Shown here: piece after piece, positions 45,763-56,515 of the stretch
Position numbering within the stretch: the first letter of the stretch is position 1
Layout of the letters: each line of letters opens with the position of its first letter
Assembly (NCBI RefSeq): GCF_950023065.1
Contig: NC_088678.1
Span: 27,022,580 to 27,086,579, forward strand
Origin: Planococcus citri
Lineage: Eukaryota; Arthropoda; Insecta; Hemiptera; Pseudococcidae
Direction of reading: 5' to 3'
DNA length: 64,000 bases
Made by a program: the position numbers and the translations under genes
The notes under the pieces: model-generated
Seen by the model: the letters and a program-made list of their open reading frames with translations, nothing else
Told to the model about the DNA's origin: nothing
The model's database searches: none

Positions 45763-48205
45763 GTAATAGGAAGTAAATACATTATGTACTTTGATTGTGT
45801 ATGATTACTACCTAACTACATTCTAGTAAGTAAGTAAATAGTGAATACTTACAGCATTAGTAAAGTTAATGTTATTGCTTAAATTCATCTTTGGTTAAAC
45901 AAACAGAAAACAATGAAAACATAAAATCAAATCACTTATCAAATTGAAATAAATAATTACCTCTCAGGCTCTCATGCATTCCTTTCATAAAATTTTTTAT
46001 TATTTACCATTATCACGTGATATCACCAACAAGTCCGTGAAATATTGGGAGGGGAAAGAGGATGGTTAGTTTCGTATAACATGTACATATGTGAAAGTAA
46101 TCAAAATTAACATTCATTTGCACATTTCATTTTAAATTACTTATACTGAAAAAATGAGTGTTCCTACATTGTATTGAAAAAAAAAACAGGAGGAAAAGTA
46201 ATGATGATGTCACTAACGTATAACAAACGTTTAGCTGCAAATAGTGTGATGCAAATTGTGAACTGTTTTCAAAAACGACAACTCTTCTGAAATTTGCGCT
46301 TACTTGATACTCTACTAGGAATTTTAAAGCACTTTGTACTACCTAGTTTCCTTGTGTTATGGGGTGTTTCTAGAATATCACTAACAAAATGTCCAAAAAT
46401 CTGGTTTTGTGCCGCATAGTTTTTATGACGATGCGTTATTGTATTCTATATTTTGATTTTCCAAAAACATGCTCGTTCTCTTCTCATCGTGATGAATCTT
46501 GCCTTTGAGAAGTAAGTTACATACGAATTTGAAGAGTTTTTCGTTTTAGTCAGTGTCCAGGCCCAAATTGCGTATTTAGGTGAGGCAGACTCAATGACAT
46601 TAAATGGGTCATTATGGACTATTTATGGTGTCAACCAGTTGTCAGAATACTCGTAATAAATTGATTACTTACTTACTTACTTACTTGGTGGCAGTTGGCA
46701 GTTTGATGTACGAAGACTTTGGTTAGGTACTTTTACCACTCCCGGGTTATCTTGTAGAAACTTTGTCCACCCTTCTGTTACATCGAGTAGCATCGCATTA
46801 TTACAACGAGCATGTTCAAAATTTTTCGATTAGAAACAACTTACACAATGCATTGACATGAAAATTAATCAAACTATGTAGTAATTGCCTCATGTTGTAT
46901 GTAATTTAATTTTCGCGACCATTTTTAATTGAATTGATTGAGCTGCGCAATTTTAGGAGCCCCTGACTCTATTCTGGCGTGATTCACCTGGCTGAAATTC
47001 TCGACTAGATTATGATTAATATCAAGTTGAAATTGAACGTGCATTTCAATTTCAACAAAATTGGAAATCTTTGATTTTCACATACTCATTTTCATCACAA
47101 GTGATTTTTCATTGATTTTGAAGAATTTAAGCTGTAAAAATCAAATATTTCCAATTTTATTGAAATTGCTATATACCTAGGATGCATTTTCAATTTAAGT
47201 ATATTGGTCTAAACATGAATTTTAGCCCGGTAGGCAGTATACCTAGGACGCATTTTCAATTTAAGTATCTGGGTCTAAATATGAATTTTAGCCCGGTAGG
47301 CAGTAGGCAGCGAATACAGATATATCTGAGTAGGTATGCATCATTTTTTAGGGCTGACTCGTGTATTTTTCATTGCGAATGATCTGAGATTGAGAGTAGT
47401 GAGTTAGTCTCATGTAATGTCAAGCGCAATCTTAAACGTAAGCCCTAAGTTATTTCAAGATATTACTAATATAATTTAATTTGTTTTTGTTACCAAAGTG
47501 TACCTACTGGTCACGTTTATAAATAAATAAAAAAAAATTTACTTAAGTATACAGAATTGATTTTGTAAGTTTTCAGCAATTTGGCTGTTTAACGTCATTG
47601 TGGGAGTAGAATTCGTTCGTAAACTGATCTTGCTGTCTTACAAATGTTGTTTTACAGATCGAAATAAGTTATCAAAACCAAATTTGGTACTGATATGAAA
47701 TTTGGTACTGATATGGAATTTAATTTTCAATATAGTTTTATTTGTGTACAAATGGTTTTACGTGCTTAGCAACTCCCGCAACCATCAATCAACCACTATG
47801 GTGAAAGCAAATGCAAAAACTATCTTGCAATCAACGATTTCTTACTTTCTATGATTTTGAAGTTTGAGGTGTTACGCAAACTCCAAAGTCGCCTGGAATA
47901 TCTCTGCAAAGTTTCAGTGATGAAGCGAACATTTTTTTGCTATATTTGATCGGCTCTACAGTTTGTGTACTAAGTACTAACACAGGATACGTATGTGGGT
48001 GTTTTTCAACCAGGGGGGGGGGGATTAGAGAAATAAATTTTCCTTATATAAATTATGCTTTAAAAAAATTATTTAAAAATATTATAAAATAATACTTTAT
48101 AATTTATAAATGAATCTTTAAAATAAAAAAAAAGATTTAAAAAATATTCGAAAATTACTTTTTCATAATTATTTATCAACATTATTAAAAATAATAAGTA
48201 AATGA
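45763..48205. other. No gene recognised
   Basis: AT-rich. Includes a (TTAC)n microsatellite (about 46664-46684), a 66-bp tandem duplication (47172-47303) and one copy of the hairpin module near 47780-47840. A G-run lies at 48016. Confidence 0.45.
47172..47303. repeat. 66-bp tandem duplication
   Basis: 'tatacctagga' at 47172 recurs at 47238, and the following 'cgcattttcaatttaagtat' and 'gaattttagcccggtaggcag' are repeated with a few changes. Confidence 0.85.
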
Positions 48206-48376
48206 AGGTTTGGCATTGAAAAATTGAAGAAGCAACTTGCGAGCAAAGAGAAAATGCGAACAAGAAAATGTGCTCTATCAAAAATACCGAAAGATTTTAT
48301 GGTAACAAATAAGTATGTGCACGCAGACGATTTGATGAAAATATTGGATGATCTTCAGGATGTGCTCAGTGCTTGA
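48206..48376 (+). CDS. Short open frame with protein-like composition
   Basis: Open for 56 codons to a TGA at 48374-48376. The later part reads MRTRKCALSKIPKDFMVTNK, then YVHADDLMKILDDLQDVLSA; the earlier part is a Lys/Glu-rich stretch that could be a coiled coil. The codon use looks less AT-driven than neighbouring frames. No splice acceptor is strong and no family is recognised; it could be a transposase remnant. Confidence 0.25.
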   Translation, partial: RFGIEKLKKQLASKEKMRTRKCALSKIPKDFMVTNKYVHADDLMKILDDLQDVLSA

Positions 48377-48539
48377 AAATCATCAAATGAACGTAATTGG
48401 CTTTCAAATCATTTCAAAATTAATTCTATGTGTAATCGTGTGCGTCCATATCCATCCAATATTAAACCCTAGGGTGGTCACTGGTCCTGTTACACATTTA
48501 GTCTGTTGCCCATTAAGTCTGCTTCCCATTTCGCCTATA

Positions 48540-48781
48540 CAGGGGTCGGCATAAGTTAGTATTCCGATTTGCACGAACGAAAATTTTTTCAAATGAAAAT
48601 TAATTTTTTTTCTAATATTGACATAGCGGGGGAAAAAAGTATCATTACCAAAGTGTTGGTGGGACTTCCACGAACACAACGCACTACCTACAAGACCTTC
48701 TATCTACTCATTACACACAACAGGGTGTTGAAAAGAACGCATCAGTTTTCGAATAGGAATACTAACTTATGCCGACCCCTG
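48540..48781. mobile_element. Mariner-like MITE, 242 bp, TA target duplication
   Basis: Ends CAGGGGTCGGCATAAGTTAG.. and the exact reverse complement match for about 26 bp, and TA flanks both sides (48538-48539 and 48782-48783). This is the arrangement of Tc1/mariner non-autonomous elements. No frame inside is meaningful. Confidence 0.87.
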
Positions 48782-49486
48782 TATTTTTTATTGTGAACAA
48801 AAATATGTAGCACTAAATTTTCTTCCTTACTGTAAAATGTGAGTGAAGTTGGGTATTGAATCTTGTAGGATTTTAAGGTTTTTTTCATTGCCGAGGTCAG
48901 CAATGAAAAGAGTGTTGAAAAGCCCATCAAAGTCCACATCTAACTCAATGGCATTTGTCGCAACATTGATACTAACCTCCTCAAGTGAATAAAATCATGA
49001 AATACCTACAAAGTAGTATAGGTAAACTGCAAGCAGGTGTAATAGGTATAATTACCATGGGTAGAAGTAGTTCAAGCTTACACACCTATGAGATCTCGGT
49101 AAATTTCCATCGCTTTCTTTTAATTTTGTGCTACCAACTGTTGGATTACTCAAGTCTACAAAAAAAATACGAGTAGGACTAGGTAATCATCGTTTTTTTT
49201 TACCGTTCCTCAACTCCAAAAAAAGTGTGGCCGATAGTGCCCCCGCTCTTCCCCTCGGTCTTTCAAAATGAAAAATAAACTTTCATTTTTACAGCACATG
49301 AAAAGCTGCAACAAAAATCAAAAGGAACAAAATAAAATAATACTACGTTTCTAAAAGTTTCATCTCTGTGTGGAAATTTCTTCAAATAATGATCATTTTT
49401 TTCAAAAAATAATCTTCCTTGACTCCTGGATTTTCGAAACATTTCTTTGAGCTTTTTTGTAATGCTCTCGGCCTCCGTTCATAATA

Positions 49487-50110
49487 GGGTGGTCCTTAAA
49501 TACATGACCAAAAAAAATCGCGATTTCTTCTTCTCCCAGCCCTCAAAGTGGTGACCTCTGGTGAGAAAATAATTCCATATGTTTTATTTTTTCCATTTTT
49601 GATTAACTCCGGCTGCGGTGCATTGGGCCTTTCAATTTTCAAAAATTTTTAAAATCCAACTTCAAAAAGAAACTTTTAAAATTCGAAAATTTCAAGTTCT
49701 AACACTTGAAAAGTCTTTTTTGAGCAAAATGAACTCTTATCAGGATATTTACCCCATCCCTAGAGAACCAAGTCGGTCCCCTAGAAAATTCGTATTTTAC
49801 ATTGGCCTAAATTTCAGCTAATTTTAGGGGATCAGCTTGGTTTTCAATGGAGGGGGCTAAAATCGTCACGAGAGTTTATTTTACTCAAAAGAGACTGTAT
49901 TTAGAGATACCAGAACGTGAAATTTCGAGATTTTAAAATTTCACTGTGAATTTGTGTTTTATAAAATTTTTGAAAATTGAGACGCCCGTCGCAGCCTGAT
50001 TATTTCGAAAATGGAAAAAATGAAAAATTGGGAATTATTTTCTCAACTGAGGTCACCACTTCGGGGATTGGGAGGGAGGAAAATCCCAACTTCGAAAATA
50101 AGGACCACCC
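49487..50110. mobile_element. MITE-like element, 624 bp, GGGTGGTCC ends, TA target
   Basis: GGGTGGTCC (from 49487) pairs with GGACCACCC (to 50110); TA flanks each side (49485-49486 and 50111-50112). Inside the ends the arms still correspond, for example 'gtggtgacctctggtgagaaaataattcc' with 'ggaattattttctcaactgaggtcaccac'. The centre is unrelated AT-rich DNA. Confidence 0.8.
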
Positions 50111-50143
50111 TAATACTTCAACCCCCGTATTTATTTTATCAAA

Positions 50144-50396
50144 TCGATGGTGTTTTGGAAGAAGGGCCAAAAACTGCATTTTTCAAGATTTTTTTCTCTC
50201 GGTGAAACACTGCTCTAACAACCGGAGATGGAAAGTTAAAAGGGTCAAACTGTCTCACAGCACTGAATAATGCAGCTTGGCTCTGAAACAGTTTGGCCCT
50301 TTTTTTCTGTCCAACTCTGGCTATTATAGCACTGTTCCCCTGAGTGAAAAAAATCTTGAAAAATGCAGTTTGGCCCTTCTTCCAAAACACCATCGA
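50144..50396. repeat. Foldback of about 253 bp
   Basis: 'tcgatggtgttttggaagaagggcc' at the left and 'ggcccttcttccaaaacaccatcga' at the right are exact complements, continuing through 'aaactgca' and 'tttttcaagatttttt'. A second inner stem pairs 'agggtcaaactg' with 'cagtttggccct'. It lies 33 bp from the preceding MITE. Confidence 0.82.
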
Positions 50397-50644
50397 TTGA
50401 CCGTGTGGACCCGCCTTCACGTGGCTTATGATCGTTTAGCGAAATTGAAAAATTAATTGGCTAACTGATTCTGAAATTTTATTAGAAATTAAAAATCATT
50501 GGCTGGTAAAAACTTGAGTTTCAATCATTTTTTGCAATGCTGCTCGAATTTGAATTGCAATGTACATGATCTCGAGTGTTGACGAAAAATTATCGTTTAT
50601 GAGTGTGTAACTTGTTGTAATTTAGAGGTGAAACAAAAATTAAC

Positions 50645-50692
50645 ATGTATATCCCTAAATTGATGCTATTTATTTTTAATTCCATGTTATTG
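50645..50692 (+). CDS. Tetraspanin exon 1
   Basis: ATG plus 15 codons (MYIPKLMLFIFNSMLL), the first half of TM1, ending at a GTGAGT donor. An in-frame stop was not needed to place the start: this is the only ATG consistent with the family N-terminus. Confidence 0.78.
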
Positions 50693-51661
50693 GTGAGTTT
50701 GTTCGATCATTATTAAGTACAGTAGAAAACTTTAAAAAAAAAAGTAGTTGTAAGAATGATTCGAAAATACCGATGTGTTCAGGTCATAGGATTGATAGCA
50801 CTTTCTCGGGGTTTATCAGATTACGTTCCAACGAAATTGAAGGAACTGGAGAGCAGTCTGGATATCTCATATTTTCCCAAAGTTATGCTATTTGGCGGAT
50901 GCGGAGTGCTGTTGATTGCATTTCTCGGATTTTGGGGCGCTGAAATGGAAAACAGGACTGGTTTAATTACGGTAATGTAAACACTGACAACTTTGATGAA
51001 ATTCTTGTTTCTCGAATGTGTTTCTTATGCATTTCAATTTACCCATTTTTCAGTATAAAATTTTAATATGTTTTGTAATCGGCGTCGAATTGATATTGAT
51101 ATTTTATTTCTTCTTTAATGAAGAGTCGATTAACGACCAAATAACAGCCAAGTTGAACTTATGGTCGGAAGAGTTTGAAAAGAATAAGGGTCAAACTCAA
51201 TTGCAGCATGTGCAAAATTACGTGAGTGATTTTCTCTTTTGTTTTTGTTCAACGGTACTTGAAGCAGTTTTCTAGATTATTTTTCTGATCAAAATTATTT
51301 TACTTATGATTTTTTAGTTACAATGCTGTAGCTTGAAACTTCCCGAAAATAATAAATTTTGCGAATATACCGAACCGTGTGCGAAAGTAGCGTATAAATA
51401 TTTTTCCTCGAAAACCAAAACGCACGTATGGTTTTTAGGAAATACCGTAGGATCAGAGGTGAGATCTTGACGCTTCGATGAAATTAATTTCAAGAGCACT
51501 TGATGATTCAAAGATTTACTTGTTAGAGTTATTTCAACCTTTTAAAACTATTTGCGTGCTACTTCTTGTTCCAGATAGCGTGTATTGTTTTTGCAGATAT
51601 GGTGGCGAAAAAAATATTGATGCTGCAGAATATTATGCTGGGAAAATTGAGTACCACTTGA
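50645..51661 (+). CDS. Small tetraspanin (whole gene, five exons)
   Basis: Joining 50645-50692, 50783-50971, 51054-51221, 51318-51458 and 51575-51661 (all phase 0, GT..AG) gives 210 aa, short for the family. Tetraspanins are four-helix membrane proteins that organise receptor complexes. TM1 is about residues 5-23, TM2 48-68, TM3 80-100 and TM4 about 173-194. The large extracellular loop (101-172) has four cysteines: Cys138, Cys139, Cys150 and Cys156. The usual CCG motif reads CCS, and TM4 is unusually polar (GNTVGSE). Exon and membrane pattern fit the family well, though it is a divergent member. Introns are 82-116 bp, unlike the huge introns of the other two genes. Confidence 0.82.
50783..50971 (+). 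CDS. Tetraspanin exon 2
   Basis: Begins after TGTTCAG with VIGLIALSRG, completing TM1, then the small outer loop and TM2 (FPKVMLFGGCGVLLIAFLGF). Ends LIT before a GTAATG donor, which is weak but keeps phase 0. Confidence 0.82.
51054..51221 (+). CDS. Tetraspanin exon 3
   Basis: After TTTTTCAG: YKILICFVIGVELILIFYFF forms TM3, followed by the first part of the large extracellular loop, ending VQNY before GTGAGT. Confidence 0.83.
51318..51458 (+). CDS. Tetraspanin exon 4
   Basis: After TTTTTTAG: LQCCSLKLPENNKFCEYTEP and then CAKVAY carry the four loop cysteines. The exon runs into TM4 (VWFLGNTVGSE) and ends at a GTGAGA donor. Confidence 0.83.
51575..51661 (+). CDS. Tetraspanin exon 5 (C-terminus)
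   Basis: After CTTGTTCCAG: IACIVFADMVAKKILMLQNI completes TM4 and a short basic tail, with a TGA at 51659-51661. Confidence 0.76.
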   Translation: MACIVFADMVAKKILMLQNIMLGKLSTT

Positions 51662-52900
51662 TTTATGTTTATATTAATGCATATTATGCATCACAATTTG
51701 TTGGAAATGAAATTTAAATTTTACCCATGTTATTTTGTTTCAAAAGTACTCGTAGTTTCATGTTGGATGAAGAAGGGTAGGTACGCTCTTGAGTCATTTT
51801 TCAAGTGCATAAATTCGAATGACTCGGATAATCCATTCTTGAGATCACTAGAGACATATTTTTGAAAGTAAAGTGATCTGAGAGTAGGTTCAATCATGGA
51901 TCACATTTCTGAGATTCCATCGCGAGATGAAATTTTTCAATATTAGAGTAAAATGACCCAAGTAATGCAATGGGCCGAAAACCAGTGAAAAAATTACTTA
52001 CCTACTGATGGTAAGAGATTTATTCAATTCTTCTGCTCGCGATGCTCGCTTGATTTTGATCATCCGGTGCTAAACATTTTTTCGTTGGTTCATCCTCGTA
52101 TTATGAAAGAAAAGAAGTTCCTTTGGGTAAGCGTAATAGTTTTTTTTAGTGATCAAGGTATCGCTTAATACCCTGATTTAACTTCGAGAAAATCTGTTTA
52201 CAAGGTTACGAACTTTAAAAAATATTTGGTAAAAATTTCTGAAGTTCAGAGTTGAGCTTTTGTGATATCATGTGGCATGGCATATCGTTTCATTCTTTTC
52301 CCAAATTTCTGATACGAATATCAACTCATTTTTTTCATTCGACCCATCTAACGCCCACTAGGTATGTATAGGTATACCTATTGTCCTCTCAAATTTCTTG
52401 TTAATTGAAGAAATCGCTCCTCGTGGTTCATTAGGTTTTTGGGAACGCTGAATGCGAATAACCATGCACTTATTTCAGCCCCTTCAAAATTTATGTCAAA
52501 TGGTTTTTTAGTTTTTCAGGTGGATTAATAAATGAACACGTATTCACGTTGAAAGAATCAGTTTTATGATCTGACTCCTTGGAGCTAAACTTTTTCAAAA
52601 ATTATTAGGTACGAGTAATTTAAAGTCAGCATGGTGAAGTTTATTTAGAGTTTTATCTACTCTATTGTAATTCCATTTTCATTAGTTCAACAAAAATCCA
52701 GTCAGCGAATAGTTTCCATAAATGCTAATCAGCGAGTAGTGCTCTTATTGAAACAAAATACGAGATTGACTTATTTACTCGTAGAATTCGTTGTTGAGTG
52801 TAAGTATTTGATTTGTGTAGAAATGTGTTGATGAAGTTGAACTGTTGAACGTAATAATGTAGGAGGTAGGTACATATTTATTTCATATGATGCGTCATAC
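51662..52900. other. No gene recognised
   Basis: Downstream of the tetraspanin. An AATAAA lies near 52526, but it is far from the stop and not clearly the poly(A) signal. Confidence 0.4.
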
Positions 52901-53075
52901 TCAATTCATCATCTCGGACTCATGGTACATACAATCTCCTGGAAGAATACAACATCAAAGTGGCTCACACGAACGCCTATAATCCTCAATCGTCCTCAGT
53001 CGAACGGACCATGAGATGCATAGGCGACAAATTACGTGTTAAATTGAACAGCACGTCATCAGCTGCCACGTTTAT
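52901..53075 (+). pseudogene. Retroelement integrase fragment
   Basis: A stretch of about 45 codons reads LLEEYNIKVAHTNAYNPQSS and then SVERTMRC, the region around the catalytic Glu of retroviral-type DDE integrases (AYNPQ..ER signature). Just upstream, ISD and HGT in different frames look like the second catalytic Asp region, split by an indel. Only this scrap remains; ends of the element were not seen. It may come from the same family as the 44.4-kb piece. Confidence 0.72.
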
Positions 53076-53829
53076 AAAAATCAATTTTTGTTAAATTAAC
53101 ACCAAATGGGTGTGGTTATTGTTATCATGTCATGAAAAGTCATTTTTTGATGAAGATAAATTTCAAAGCATTCGGCATTAAAACACTCTCATTAAGCGAA
53201 AAAATCAAAATACAAAAACTCTGTTGCAATCAGCGAACAGCCGATGATCTGCTGGCAATTTACTGTACAGAGCTATAAATACTTCAATTGACAGGACTCT
53301 GACGATTTTTATGCTGGAGCATATTTTTTGCAAGTATGCATAGAAGATAGGGAATTTTTCAGTCATCTCACGATTCATGAAATTTCAAGTAAAATCAGCC
53401 TAATTCATTGGAGCATATTTTGGCATATTTTCATTTTTCCTCGCAAAATTTGTAAAACTGGCAATAGCTCACTAGTACCTACACATTATTTTTTTTGTTT
53501 TTTATTCTTTAATAATGCAATTAGAATCACCTTTTGCTTTTTGTGATTTTTAGGATGATGATTTTAATGATGTTTGCATTTCTCGTTGATTTTTTAATTT
53601 TATAACGAAATAAAGCGCTCTGTTTTGCATTTTTGTTCGTGAGTTCTTGGTATTACACAAAAATATTAGTGAAATCGTATAAGAATTGATTTTTCCAGTA
53701 AAACAATACCCATATCGTTAATCGAATAAACAACAACAACTTTTTACAGCGTATTTTGGCACTGTTTAGAAAGAATATCCGAGCCCTGATAATTAAGTAA
53801 CTCCATCGATTTTTGGATTTTTTTAAATT

Positions 53830-54240
53830 CAAATTTATGGCTAAAAATAGGAAAGATCAAAATGTTACCAAATTTACCTAGAAAGCTGAAATTTGGCGTG
53901 TACACTGTGTACCCTTTTTTCAACCTCTCGAGTTGATTGATTATAGTTTCGAATTGTTCTGAAGCTTCCAGCGGATTTTCGGATTCTCCATATAGGTATC
54001 GAAAAAAAAAAGTTCTGCAAGTACCTACCTGCATACTAAATAGGTATTGTGTGTAGGGTTGAAATGGGGTTTATTTTTGAAAAAATGAAACAGAACTGTT
54101 TGAAACCACCAAACCACCGTCAATCGACTCTGGAGGTCGAAAACAATGTATACAAAACAAATTTCAGCTTTTTAACCCAATTTGGTAAAATTTGGATTTT
54201 TTCCCATAATTGGCCTGAATTTGGATTTTAAAAAATTCGC
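53830..54240. repeat. Partial copy of the 16.8-17.9 kb repeat family
   Basis: Contains 'gaaagctgaaatttgg', 'gttctgaagcttccagcggattttcgg' and 'aatttggtaaaatttggattttttccc', matching both arms of the intronic foldback in the SOD gene. Confidence 0.6.
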
Positions 54241-54352
54241 CACGAATCGAAAAATTGATTTTGGCTCCTGAAATTTTGGTTGGTGGTGTGTTTTGGGATC
54301 CTTTCGCCTCGCCTAATGCTCACATGCTCCGAGTCCATCCTGATATTTGTAT

Positions 54353-54546
54353 TTTCTAACACTTGTCCATTCTAATACTTGTCCTTTCTAATACTTGAAC
54401 TACTTTTTGTCTTTTCCTTTCCTTACCTATTTAAAATTTTTCTTCTCCAAACAAAGTGGGTTGGCAACAAAAATATTTTTCCCTTTTTTTCCCTCTTATT
54501 CTAACACTTGACCATTCTAATACTTGTCCGTTCTAACACATGAGGT
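54353..54546. repeat. Two clusters of a 17-bp repeat
   Basis: Three to four units of the form 'ttctaatacttgtcc' occur at 54353-54405 and again at 54496-54546, separated by about 90 bp of unrelated sequence. Confidence 0.8.
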
Positions 54547-55369
54547 GGTCTCATAACTTGAATGTTGAAAAATGTAAAATTTACCCAAGTGGCAATTACC
54601 CAAATAGAAAATACCTACACTTGAAAAATAGGTATTTAAAAAAAAGCTGATGTGATTGTTACGTTACAGGGATTGAAAGCTAAGCAAGTTTGGGGGGTTT
54701 GAAAGCAAAAACCTAAAATTTGAAAGCTAGCCAAAGCCAGAAGTTATGTATTCAGTTTTTTTTTGCAAATATTCAATACTCTGTTCTGTAAATTGCTTGC
54801 TTTTGGCTCTAGTCTAATCAAAATTACGAAAAAAAAAACAACTAAAAAACACCTAAAAGCAAAAACCCTTTTGCAATCAGCGAATAGCTGATGGCTTGAA
54901 ATTTTAGGAAATTTATTTTCTTACGAGCTGTTCACTTGCTGGATTCTTTGGTTTACGTAATTTGTATAAATTTCCATGAGCTTTCGACTTTTACTGCTAG
55001 GGTTTCCAAACTGTTTGTAGTCTACTTTTGGATCATGTGAGGTGCGTTTTGCAGCAGCAAACTCCTAGGAAATGAAGATGAGTCATGAAAAATCTACGTA
55101 AATTTATGTCGTTACAACGAAGTAAACTAACTACTTTACCTTGGAAAACAATAACAAATGTGTAAGTTTAAGCAACCGTAAATGTTGCACTAACGTTGAT
55201 GTAAGGGGATGAGCAGGAAGAAATTTCTTCGGCCAAGAATTTCGCATTATGTTGATTTTTACAAATTTCTTGTAGCTCTGTAAAAATCAATCGAACCAAA
55301 ATTTTTTATGGCTAAGTTTGATATGGTGCAATATGCCTTCACCGTCAAGGTGGTGATTATATAAGTGAT

Positions 55370-56215
55370 CCTTTACGTGGTGATATTAATAGCACATGAC
55401 GTAAAGGGTGCGCAGTAACGTGATAAATTAGTCTCTTAGGGAGTTGAGAGTAGGAGAAAGTCACTCTTGAAGGTTGCTGGAGGATCGTGGCTACGCGCCA
55501 ACATCCTCAAGATCCCAGCTTCACTTGATTCATGTCAGCGGCCGTGGCAAGAGTCTCGTCAGTTAGATGTAGTGGGCGAATGTGTATTTATCAATGTACC
55601 CCAATCGCGCTTTGGGTTTAATCTGTTCCGTTGATCGCTAGCTAAATGGTATGCAGATTCGATTCGTTAATTGTATCTGGCTCCATTCACCTTTTCGCAA
55701 TATATAGTTTTAATAGCCGCAATGATCGGTAACCTCGTGATTATTCAGCAGCCATGGTATCGCCACTATTATTGGGGTTGGCGTTTAGGGAAGACATGGT
55801 GAGACGGTCAGCATTCGGTAAGTACAGACTTACATGGTGGTGCCTCCACTAAATTAATTAGAATTACATCCTAGTAAATTGATGAAGACTTGTGTCGTAG
55901 ATTGCATACTTCGGCATGCAATCTACCAATGTGTAGTACCTCGTTGCTAATTTCTGGAGCATGCCTATTGAGGTAGGTATACTCCTGGTTTCAATGCCAT
56001 ATTTCATTGCCATGATCCTCTCCTCTGTAATTAATAATTGTTATATTTGTTGTTATTAATTATATCAATGTCACTAAACTATATTTAAAACGTTCGTAAC
56101 ATATGTTGGTATGTTAAGATAAATGTAAATTAGTCGAGAAAGGTTTCATTGAATAAACTTCGTACACAGTAAAATGTCATATGTTCGTTTATTGTGTATT
56201 TCTGTGTAGGTTAGA
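55370..56215. repeat. Possible LTR-like sequence with AATAAA
   Basis: This block is less AT-rich than its surroundings, has no long frame, and has an AATAAA near 56153 followed by 'gttcgtttattgtgtatttctgtg'. The style resembles the U3/R part of an LTR and parts of the 29-kb and 63-kb repeats, but TG..CA ends and a duplication were not confirmed. Confidence 0.25.
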
Positions 56216-56515
56216 CTCACTAAATGATTCATATTCATACTCTCAGGGCTAAAAATAATAATCAGTATGGATATGATTTCCGTCGTATAACAATCAGGAT
56301 AGGATCTCCTTCCTTGGTGATCACTTTTAACTATAACATCTTGGCGGTCATTTATACTTTAACTATAACAAGTTGTAATATTTGTATGTATTTATAGGTG
56401 CTGTCTTACTTTTGATATGCTGGTTGATAACTTCAGGGCCATCTTCTAAGTGTTTTAGCGTACCTAACTGACACTAAAGCTTTCAGTTGATTTTCTGACT
56501 GAAGTCGATTTTCAT

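Noticed and set aside
55370..56215. tRNA or rRNA gene in the less AT-rich block
   Set aside because: No cloverleaf with A/B boxes or rRNA core sequence could be recognised.
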